Shown: one piece after another, positions 1 to 4,945 of the stretch
Numbering within the stretch: the stretch's first letter is position 1
Layout: every line of letters starts with the position of its first letter
NCBI GenBank assembly: GCA_023403475.1
Contig: JAEYEL010000097.1
Location: 1 to 9,175, forward strand
Reading direction: 5' to 3'
Source: Actinomycetes bacterium
Lineage (GTDB): Bacteria; Actinomycetota; Coriobacteriia; Coriobacteriales; Eggerthellaceae
Length of the DNA stretch: 9,175 nt
The notes under the pieces: generated by a model
Told to the model about the DNA's origin: nothing
What the model saw: only the letters and a program-made list of their open reading frames with translations
The model's database searches: none
Program-made: the position numbers and the translations under genes

Positions 1-76
1 CCCCTACCGCAACATCCGCCCCGCATTTCGGGCACTTCCTCATAAAGCTACCCGCATCAGCTGGTCTGAAGCACAT
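1..76 (-). CDS. Small zinc-ribbon-like protein, N-terminal 25 residues (partial)
   Basis: Read on the minus strand from an ATG at 76-74, this frame begins MCFRPADAGSFMRKCPKCGA and continues DVAVG before the left edge cuts it off. The CPKCG knuckle is half of a rubredoxin-type or zinc-ribbon Cys4 site; a second CxxC would be expected beyond the edge. The start is supported by a strong Shine-Dalgarno (GGAAGGAGG, complement of 83-91) about six bases upstream. It lies 73 bases downstream of the ferredoxin-like gene on the same strand, so it is probably the third gene of the molybdoenzyme operon. From memory, small proteins starting MCFRP with zinc knuckles recur beside redox enzymes in Eggerthellaceae, but their function is unknown to me and this was not verified. 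It may be a metal-binding accessory protein. The C-terminus is not visible. Confidence 0.6.
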   Translation of the reverse strand, partial: MCFRPADAGSFMRKCPKCGADVAVG

Positions 77-93
77 GGTTGTCCTCCTTCCCC

Positions 94-117
94 GGGACCG
101 CAAAGATGCGCGGTCCC
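94..117. other. 8-bp perfect inverted repeat in the operon gap
   Basis: GGGACCGC (94-101) and GCGGTCCC (110-117) form a perfect 8-bp stem around an 8-nt loop. It sits between the ferredoxin-like stop codon and the ribosome-binding site of the next gene. In the minus-strand direction of the operon no T-run follows it, so it does not look like an intrinsic terminator for this operon. It could stabilise the mRNA end or partly attenuate expression of the small third gene. Read on the plus strand it is followed by a T-rich stretch (118-125), but nothing on that strand needs terminating. Confidence 0.5.
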
Positions 118-149
118 TTCCTTTTCAAAAACTCGATACGCCTCTGCTC

Positions 150-488
150 TTACCGAGGCACAAACAGTACCTGCTTTGGCTTCTTGTCAAGATCAAGAAC
201 CAATTCATCGATTGGGCCGAATTTCATAACGCCGGCAAGGCAATGGTGCACGCACGTTGGCTCGCGTCCTGCCGAAACACGCTCTTCGCACAAGTCGCAC
301 AAGTCGGTCGGAACGGGAATATGATTCCAATTCCACTTGCCTTGCTCTTCATCAATGGGCCACAAGCCGTCATCAAGCAGGTGAATCCCCCACTTTCCCA
401 CGGGAATCTGATGTTCCACCTTGCACGCAACTTCGCACGTATGACAACCCGTGCACAGCTCGTAATCAATAAGCAACCCGCTTCTCAT
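150..488 (-). CDS. Small 4Fe-4S ferredoxin-like electron-transfer subunit of the molybdoenzyme
   Basis: This 112-residue protein has eight cysteines in the DmsB/HybA-type order: C12-x2-C15-x2-C18-x3-C22 near the N-terminus (CTGCHTCEVAC) and C64-x2-C67-x11-C79-x3-C83 later (LCDLCEE, CVHHC). That is enough for two [4Fe-4S] clusters, with the usual pairing of C12, C15, C18 with C83 and of C22 with C64, C67, C79. Typical DmsB/PsrB/NrfC subunits are near 200 residues with four clusters, so this is a minimal version lacking the other cluster pair. There is no signal peptide or membrane segment. The ATG at 488-486 follows a strong GAGGAGG (complement of 498-506), and the gene starts 17 bases after the catalytic subunit's stop, so the two are co-transcribed and probably co-translated. 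It should relay electrons between the catalytic subunit and a soluble donor or acceptor in the cytosol. Identification as an Fe-S subunit is firm; its partner is inferred from the pairing. Confidence 0.9.
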   Translation of the reverse strand: MRSGLLIDYELCTGCHTCEVACKVEHQIPVGKWGIHLLDDGLWPIDEEQGKWNWNHIPVPTDLCDLCEERVSAGREPTCVHHCLAGVMKFGPIDELVLDLDKKPKQVLFVPR

Positions 489-497
489 CTCAACTTT

Positions 498-506
498 CGC
501 CTCCTC
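498..506 (-). promoter_or_regulatory. Ribosome-binding site of the ferredoxin-like gene
   Basis: GAGGAGGCG on the minus strand begins on the last base of the upstream gene's stop codon (506-508) and ends nine bases before the ATG at 488. The placement directly behind the stop suggests translational coupling of the two subunits. Confidence 0.7.
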
Positions 507-2803
507 TACTTCTCAAAGCGCTCATCGCCGTCAAGGCGTTCGACCGAACAAATCGAGCTCTTGATATTCGCACCGTACCCAGTTTTCCCAATGTAGTGAT
601 TGGGAATGAGGTTGTTGGGATTGAAGTCCAAGGCCCCGTAGTAGTAAGGCGCCTCGCCGTTTTCTTCGGGCTTCCACCACGCATGCTGGGCGGCAACCAA
701 ACCTTCGCTCACCGAATACGTAACGCGAGCCTTCAGTCGGCACTTCCCCCACATGTTCTCAAGCTTCACCCAGTCGCCCTGGCTAATGCCCAGACGCTTG
801 GCGTCGTTCGGATTGATTTCGACGATGGGGTCGGGCTCTATTTCGCGCAGGCGCGGAATCATCCTCTGCTCCGAGTGGAAGTACGCGAAGTTACGCTGAC
901 CTGTGGTGAGAATAAAGGGATACTTCTCCTTGTATTCGGGGAGCATGTCTTCATGCTCGCTCTGCGGGCTGAACGGTGGCTCGCGATAGTACGGCAAGGG
1001 ATCTTCTCCGTAGTTTTGAAGAACAAGCGAGAAAAGCTCCATGCGCCCGGTAATGGTTTCGAAACCCGGCTGACCGTCTTTGCGCAAATGGCCCGTCTCG
1101 TACTTCCGATATGAAACCTTACGCCTGTAGTACACTTTGTCGCGCAGGTCTTTGAATTCGAAGGGCAGCGTCCAGAAACCGTACGCGTTGATCCAATCCT
1201 CAAGAGAGTCAATGCCCTCCCAAGCATCCGGATTGCACAGTTTTCCCAGCTCGTAGGTGTATTCAAAGTCGGATTTGCATTCCCCGACCGAATAGGCCTT
1301 GTTGATAACGCCCGTAAGAGTAGGAGTTCCACCGTAGTGGTTGGACACCACGCAGTCCTGTTCGGGGAACATGGCAAGCGGCAGGAACAAATCACCGCAC
1401 GCCATTGCCGTCGGCGTCATGAAAAGATCGGTCACCATCACGAATTCCAGGTTGCACAGTCCTTCGCGCCACTTCTTAGGCTCCTCGCCGTCGCATGCAA
1501 TAGGATTCGTTGAGTAAATCCACCCCATGCGCAGCTTATAGGGCTCGCCCGTCAGCAGAGTGTCAAGCGTCATGTCCATCTGCGTTTGGTAGTTGCGCGT
1601 AGAGCAAGGATATTCCTTGCGCCCAATCTGGTATTCGAGCAGATCCTTCGGAAACTTGTCCCAGCCTTTGCCGCCGGCTTTGCTGTCTTTGCCAGCCCCT
1701 TCGGACGCATCGTCAAGAATCTGGCCTCCGGGAACATCGACGTTGCCGGACAGCGCCATAAGGGACATGATAGCTTGACCGGTTTGCACGGAGTTCCAAC
1801 TCATATCCACAGCCAGACCCCAGCAAATCGACGACGGATGGGACGTTGCATACGCACGCGTCACCGTGTAGATGTCCTCTACGTCCAAGCAGCAGATTTC
1901 CGCCGCCTTTTCGGGAGGCATTTCCTGAACGCGCTCCGCCAGGGCTTCGAAACCGTACGTCCAGTTCTCGATGAACTCGTGGTCGTAAAGGTCCTCGTTG
2001 ATCATAATGTTGCACATGGCCATAGCCAACGCGCAGTCGGTACCGGGACGCAATCTCAGATGGTATTCCGCACGGGTCGCTATCCAGTTCACGCGAGGAT
2101 CGATGCTGATAATCTTTGCGCCGCGCTTCATGAGGTCGATAATCGCATGGCCGAAGAAACCGTCGCCGTTTGACTCTAGAGGAGCCTTTCCCCACAAGAT
2201 GATGTACTTGGGCACTTCGAAAAGCGGGTTATCGTAGCGATCGACCAAACCACCTGCGTAGTCGATTTCCGGATAAGCCTGTCCCATCAAGAAAATCGTC
2301 GAGGTTGTGCGCGGGCCGTAGCAAGATTGCCCCGACTGGCAGTAGCAATTGTTGGGGGTTCCGAGCGTTTTACATGCGGCAGAGCCTCCCATGCCACCGC
2401 CCTGACGACCCGTACCCGTAAAGGTGATCATCGACTGAGGCCCGTAATTCTCCACGTAATAGTCGTGCTTCTCCTTGACGATGGCATATGCCTCGTCCAT
2501 GGTGATGCGCTCCCATTTATCCTTGCCTCGGTCTTCATAGGCACGCTTCATGGGATAGATAATGCGGTCGGGACTGTATACCTGCTCCACCATGTCCATG
2601 CACCGAGGACACAAGCGACCTTGCGTGATGGGCTGATTCTCGTCGCCCTCCACTTTAATGAGCTTGTTGTCCTTGACATACAGCTTCAGTCCGCACGCCA
2701 CAGGATGGCACCCCGGGGGCGACCAGGCACAAGTACGCGTAACCGTCACGCCGTCAGGCTCTTCCCAACGCCAAGGCTTGTCGAGATCGTTCTCGAATTC
2801 CAT
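506..2803 (-). CDS. Cytosolic molybdopterin oxidoreductase, catalytic subunit (DMSO reductase superfamily)
   Basis: This 765-residue protein fits the molybdopterin bis-cofactor enzymes, most like the acetylene hydratase, transhydroxylase and catechol dehydroxylase branch. An N-terminal [4Fe-4S] site is visible as C25-x6-C32-x4-C37-x27-C65 (AWSPPGCHPVACG, then GRLCPRC), followed by the usual PDRIIYPMKR and KWERITMDEA blocks. The segment CYCQSGQSCYGPR (153-165) lies where the molybdenum ligand sits; C161 is my best candidate. The cofactor-binding C-terminal domain starts near residue 625 (YPFILTTGQRN) and includes EPDPIVEINPNDAKRLG. There is no twin-arginine signal or hydrophobic leader, and GAGGAGAGGA (complement of 2808-2817) fixes the ATG at 2803, so it should be cytosolic. 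It is the first gene of an operon with the ferredoxin-like subunit and has no membrane anchor. The fold is certain, the substrate is not: reductive dehydroxylation of an aromatic, hydration or transhydroxylation are all possible. Confidence 0.93.
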   Translation of the reverse strand: MEFENDLDKPWRWEEPDGVTVTRTCAWSPPGCHPVACGLKLYVKDNKLIKVEGDENQPITQGRLCPRCMDMVEQVYSPDRIIYPMKRAYEDRGKDKWERITMDEAYAIVKEKHDYYVENYGPQSMITFTGTGRQGGGMGGSAACKTLGTPNNCYCQSGQSCYGPRTTSTIFLMGQAYPEIDYAGGLVDRYDNPLFEVPKYIILWGKAPLESNGDGFFGHAIIDLMKRGAKIISIDPRVNWIATRAEYHLRLRPGTDCALAMAMCNIMINEDLYDHEFIENWTYGFEALAERVQEMPPEKAAEICCLDVEDIYTVTRAYATSHPSSICWGLAVDMSWNSVQTGQAIMSLMALSGNVDVPGGQILDDASEGAGKDSKAGGKGWDKFPKDLLEYQIGRKEYPCSTRNYQTQMDMTLDTLLTGEPYKLRMGWIYSTNPIACDGEEPKKWREGLCNLEFVMVTDLFMTPTAMACGDLFLPLAMFPEQDCVVSNHYGGTPTLTGVINKAYSVGECKSDFEYTYELGKLCNPDAWEGIDSLEDWINAYGFWTLPFEFKDLRDKVYYRRKVSYRKYETGHLRKDGQPGFETITGRMELFSLVLQNYGEDPLPYYREPPFSPQSEHEDMLPEYKEKYPFILTTGQRNFAYFHSEQRMIPRLREIEPDPIVEINPNDAKRLGISQGDWVKLENMWGKCRLKARVTYSVSEGLVAAQHAWWKPEENGEAPYYYGALDFNPNNLIPNHYIGKTGYGANIKSSICSVERLDGDERFEK

Positions 2804-2920
2804 AACGTCCTCTCCTCTCTCGTTTATCCGACATCAGCACGCCCGCAATCGAACACGAACACGAGCACGTATTCAAAGTATTACCGGCTCAATGAAAGAA
2901 ACAAGAAAATAAGAGCGCAG

Positions 2921-2942
2921 CGTTTTCCTGGTTTGGGAAACG
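2921..2942. promoter_or_regulatory. 22-bp dyad, candidate operator
   Basis: CGTTTTCC (2921-2928) and GGGAAACG (2935-2942) form an 8-bp inverted repeat around a 6-base centre, with one G-T mismatch (a wobble pair in RNA). It lies about 118-139 bases upstream of the molybdoenzyme start codon. The size and symmetry suit a dimeric DNA-binding protein, but no regulator gene sits next to it, so the role is inferred. Confidence 0.35.
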
Positions 2943-2960
2943 ACGGACTTTTGTATTGGG

Positions 2961-3001
2961 TTTAGAACTTTACGAACATCGCGCCCCCGATTTGGAACTT
3001 T
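2961..3001. repeat. Two 11-bp direct repeats spaced 30 bp
   Basis: TTTAGAACTTT (2961-2971) and TTTGGAACTTT (2991-3001) differ at one base and start exactly 30 bp apart, close to three helical turns. They lie just beyond the 22-bp dyad, upstream of the molybdoenzyme operon. Same-face spacing is compatible with an activator site, but chance similarity is not excluded. Confidence 0.3.
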
Positions 3002-3008
3002 TCCCAAC

Positions 3009-3057
3009 GCATGTGCCACACGCATCAGCGCGGCGCATGCGTCAGCACGCCACATGC
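3009..3057. other. Nested imperfect inverted repeat (49 bp)
   Basis: An outer pair GCATGTG (3009-3015) and CACATGC (3051-3057) encloses an inner pair ACGCAT (3020-3025) and ATGCGT (3037-3042), separated by unequal internal loops. It could fold as a long RNA hairpin or be a composite protein-binding site. No T-run follows on either strand, so it is not a standard intrinsic terminator. It lies between the broken genes and the molybdoenzyme operon. Confidence 0.35.
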
Positions 3058-3230
3058 GCCCACGGGCAAGACCGAAAGAACAAGTAGGAAAGCGCAGCGC
3101 CATGAGAGGCTGGCTTCGCTATCAACTACCCCGTAGATGAGATTGACCTTTACCGCTAGACGACAACCTGCGCGCACAACAATGGCAGGTACGGCTGCAC
3201 CCAAGCCGCAAAACACGCGCAAGTGACGCG

Positions 3231-3329
3231 CTACAGATTCAAACTGTCTCGGTTAAGCGGAAACTCCTTCACCCCCATCGTGACCACGCCCCGCTCGTCG
3301 CGGCTGAACTTCGTGTTCCCCCCGGCCAG
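3231..3329 (-). pseudogene. Possible C-terminal remnant of an unrecognised protein
   Basis: On the minus strand a 32-codon open frame encodes NTKFSRDERGVVTMGVKEF followed by PLNRDSLNL and a TAG at 3233-3231. It reads like protein-coding sequence (mixed charged and hydrophobic residues, a plausible strand-turn-strand) but has no start codon with a ribosome-binding site. If one G were added to the G6 run near 3318-3323, the frame would join an upstream frame reading SISKPEEVLDWPGG. This suggests a frameshifted relic, either of the neighbouring ATPase locus or of a separate gene. I do not recognise the family, and it may be chance. Confidence 0.25.
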
Positions 3330-3347
3330 TCAAGCACCTCTTCAGGC

Positions 3348-3605
3348 TTAGAGATTGAATCTGTCCACAGAAATATCGGCGAACTCCGCCGGGTCGTCCC
3401 GCAGGAACATGACCATGTAGATGGGAAGATAGACAATCTTTCCGTCCGCCTTTACGTTGCCGTTCGCGAAAACGTAGGCTTCCTCGATTCCGCACTCCGC
3501 AACAGCCATCACGTTGTCCAATGCCGGATACCATATATCAGCAGCGCTTTTTTGCCGCCTTCAATCCAGTGCAAAAATGTCCTTCTCGATTTTCCGCTTC
3601 AGCAT
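3348..3605 (-). pseudogene. Collapsed AAA/DUF4143-type ATPase gene (start and C-terminus only)
   Basis: The minus strand starts MLKRKIEKDIFA at an ATG (3605-3603) with GGAGGAG in place. One extra base (3569) shifts the frame, after which it reads WIEGGKKALLIYGIR, the strand that leads into the Walker A loop of AAA/DUF4143 ATPases (usually followed by Q-x-GKT). The gene then jumps into a third frame, 3524 to 3348, encoding ALDNVMAVAECGIEEAYVF, ANGNVKADGKIVYLPIYMV and MFLRDDPAEFADISVDRFNL with a TAA. This resembles the family's C-terminal end, where a conserved YLP-Y-x-MF block precedes the stop. An intact member has roughly 400 residues or more, so about 1 kb appears deleted at the CGGCA junction near 3522-3526. 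Walker A, Walker B and the DUF4143 core are all missing, so it cannot be functional. The family assignment comes from remembered patterns. Confidence 0.7.
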
Positions 3606-3611
3606 TGTCGG

Positions 3612-3618
3612 CTCCTCC
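3612..3618 (-). promoter_or_regulatory. Surviving ribosome-binding site of the collapsed ATPase gene
   Basis: GGAGGAG on the minus strand lies six bases upstream of the ATG at 3605, showing that the translation start of the dead gene is still intact. A candidate promoter further upstream on the same strand is TTGGAA, 17 bases, TACGAT, inside the 33-bp repeats. Confidence 0.55.
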
Positions 3619-3634
3619 GTGCTCATTCTGTGCG

Positions 3635-3707
3635 TTTTCCAAGGGTATCGTATCATCATTTTGACATTTTTCCAAGGAAATTGAACAGCTGTTTTGACAC
3701 TTTTTCC
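3635..3707. repeat. 33-bp tandem repeats with conserved ends (two units plus a partial)
   Basis: Two 33-bp units (3635-3667 and 3668-3700) both begin TTTTCCAAGG and end TTTTGACA plus T or C, while the 14 bases between differ. A third, partial unit starts at 3701 with TTTTTCC. The conserved block TTTTGACATTTTTCCAAGG thus recurs at helical-turn-like spacing. It lies upstream of the collapsed ATPase gene, whose candidate promoter it overlaps, and about 400 bases upstream of the response regulator. Conserved ends with variable centres argue for protein-binding sites rather than simple replication slippage. Confidence 0.55.
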
Positions 3708-3857
3708 TTCCGGATTCCCATGTCTACGAAGACTTTATGCACAAGTAAAAAGGCTGAACTTTAAGCTTGGCGCATATTTTTCCCCGCAGCCCCTCACGCA
3801 CGCATAACTCACGTCCTCCCTATAGCTTGCCCGCACCCCAAGCTCGCGAAAGAGGCA

Positions 3858-3879
3858 CCCCCCCCCCGCCGCCGCCGCC
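3858..3879. repeat. C10 run followed by (GCC)4
   Basis: Ten C residues (3858-3867) run directly into four GCC triplets (3868-3879) in non-coding DNA. Such a tract is prone to slippage and to sequencing error; its length may vary between strains or assemblies. Confidence 0.8.
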
Positions 3880-3989
3880 TTCGCGCTTTTGCAAGCCCTT
3901 GCGCACCCCAGCCTATAACTTTTCAGGTCGTATTCAGATTTGAGGGTACAATAACATGTGATGGAATCATGTCCGAAAATCGCAGCGAA

Positions 3990-4014
3990 ACCGCCGGTGC
4001 GGAAGCACGGCGGT
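3990..4014 (+). promoter_or_regulatory. Strong hairpin in the response-regulator leader
   Basis: ACCGCC (3990-3995) pairs with GGCGGT (4009-4014), and after one bulged G, GTGC (3997-4000) pairs with GCAC (4005-4008) around a GGAA tetraloop of the stable GNRA class. A second small hairpin, GCGGG-AAA-CCCGC, follows at 4033-4045. Both lie between the presumed promoter and the start codon at 4100 and would be in the 5' untranslated RNA. They do not cover the ribosome-binding site (around 4082-4088). No T-run follows, so simple attenuation is not indicated. Confidence 0.45.
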
Positions 4015-4099
4015 GAAGCGGAAAGCCGGGCGGCGGGAAACCCGCATCTGGCTCACGCGATGGCTGCAGCGAACGGGTTTTGAGGAAAGCGGGCGCAAC

Positions 4100-4930
4100 A
4101 TGCAGGTTCTCATTGTGGAAGACGACGTGCGGCTGGCGGCTGCGCTTGAGCGTATATTGGAGGAAAACGGCTACGTGGTCGATACGGTGCACGACGGACA
4201 AAGTGGCGTGGACTGGGGCGAAACCGGCATCTACGACGTGATCATCCTCGACGTCATGCTGCCGAAAATGGACGGCTTTACGGTAGCCAGCTCGCTGCGG
4301 CGCAAGAACATAAGCACACCCATCCTACTGCTCACCGCGCGCGATGCCGTGCCCGACAAGATCACCGGCCTCGACAGCGGTGCCGACGACTACATGACCA
4401 AGCCCTTCTCCCCCGCCGAGCTGCTCGCCCACCTGCGCGCGCTCACCCGCCGCCAAGGCGAGGTGGTGTTCGAAACGCTCGACGCGGGCGACCTTTCGCT
4501 CAACGTCGAAAGCTACGACCTTTCCTGCGGCGGGAAGTCCATACACTTGAGCTACAAGGAGTTCTCACTCGCGCGAATCCTTATGGCGAACCCTGGCCAA
4601 GTCATATCGAAAGAGCAGATCATCGCCAAAGTTTGGGGAGTAGAATCGACCGCTGAAGACAACAACGTAGAAGCCTATGTTTCCTTCCTGCGCAAGAAGC
4701 TTTCGTTTCTGAGGTCGAAGGCGCACATAGAGACGCTGCGCAAGGCGGGATACCGGCTCATGTTGTCGAGCGCGTCGGCAACAACAATAGCGCCAGCAGA
4801 AGGTACCGAAGACATAGCCAGATCGGTCGACGAACGCAGCGGCAGCAATGCGGCGCCCTCACCCGCTGCCTGCACCGCTGCACCCTTCGTCCCTTCCGCG
4901 AACAACAGCAACCGAAACCAGAAGCGCTAG
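4100..4930 (+). CDS. OmpR/PhoB-type response regulator
   Basis: This 276-residue protein has a receiver domain (1-118) with the acidic pair D8/D9, the phospho-acceptor D51 (VIILDVMLP), T79 (LLLTA) and K101 (MTKPF), so all phosphorylation residues are present. A winged-helix DNA-binding domain follows (about 128-222), ending in the typical ETLRKAGYRL. I chose the ATG at 4100 because MQVLIVEDD is the normal start of the receiver and GAGGAA lies upstream at 4082-4087. The last 53 residues (224-276) are a low-complexity tail rich in Ala, Ser, Pro and Asn, absent from typical OmpR-family proteins, which end near residue 225-230. The kinase gene starts 15 bases downstream, so the two form a standard two-component operon acting in the cytosol. 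The signal and target genes are not evident. Confidence 0.95.
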   Translation: MQVLIVEDDVRLAAALERILEENGYVVDTVHDGQSGVDWGETGIYDVIILDVMLPKMDGFTVASSLRRKNISTPILLLTARDAVPDKITGLDSGADDYMTKPFSPAELLAHLRALTRRQGEVVFETLDAGDLSLNVESYDLSCGGKSIHLSYKEFSLARILMANPGQVISKEQIIAKVWGVESTAEDNNVEAYVSFLRKKLSFLRSKAHIETLRKAGYRLMLSSASATTIAPAEGTEDIARSVDERSGSNAAPSPAACTAAPFVPSANNSNRNQKR

Positions 4931-4935
4931 CACAT

Positions 4936-4940
4936 GGAGG
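4936..4940 (+). promoter_or_regulatory. Ribosome-binding site that decides the kinase start
   Basis: GGAGG lies five bases before the ATG at 4946. The earlier in-frame ATG at 4934 overlaps this site and has no Shine-Dalgarno of its own, so 4946 is the preferred start. Confidence 0.7.
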
Positions 4941-4945
4941 CCTCG

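Larger units (their letters stand above)
2804..3230. other. Intergenic region upstream of the molybdoenzyme operon
   Basis: No convincing gene was found here; the short open frames on either strand lack ribosome-binding sites and recognisable sequence. The stretch is AT-richer near 2890-2975 than its surroundings, as expected of a promoter region. On the minus strand TAATAC (complement of 2878-2883), about 75-80 bases before the start codon, could be a -10 box, but no good -35 pairs with it. The region also holds a hexamer repeat (GAACAC twice, then GAGCAC, about 2851-2868), a 22-bp dyad, two GAACTTT repeats and a large inverted repeat, listed separately. A promoter and operators for the molybdoenzyme operon are expected here but cannot be pinned to a base. 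Confidence 0.4.
3606..4099. other. Gene-free region between the ATPase relic and the two-component operon
   Basis: No gene is supported. The left part (3635-3707) carries 33-bp tandem repeats and the promoter area of the minus-strand relic. The middle (3720-3900) shows nothing recognisable apart from a C10 run followed by (GCC)4 at 3858-3879. The right part holds a possible weak -10 box TACAAT (3947-3952), with no convincing -35, and the structured leader of the response-regulator mRNA. The open frame can be extended upstream of 4100 to a GTG at 4013, but that start lies inside a hairpin and has no ribosome-binding site. Confidence 0.5.

Noticed and set aside
596..1114. Long plus-strand open frame opposite the molybdoenzyme gene
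   Set aside because: It lies antisense to strongly conserved coding sequence, has no ribosome-binding site and no recognisable protein pattern; the same applies to 1586-2173 and 2327-2965.
3025..3222. 65-codon minus-strand open frame that looks like a membrane protein
   Set aside because: It is hydrophobic in part, but has no ribosome-binding site, overlaps the large inverted repeat and resembles no family I know.
3253..3534. 93-codon minus-strand open frame in the relic region
   Set aside because: It is Arg/Gly-rich and in a different frame from the ATPase C-terminal piece, which carries the recognisable protein sequence over the same bases.
3635..3707. CRISPR array
   Set aside because: Constant ends with variable 14-bp centres superficially recall repeats and spacers, but there are only two and a half units, the spacing is too short and no cas gene is present.
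4013..4099. N-terminal extension of the response regulator to a GTG at 4013
   Set aside because: The start lies inside a hairpin without a ribosome-binding site, and the receiver domain normally begins at MQVLIVEDD.
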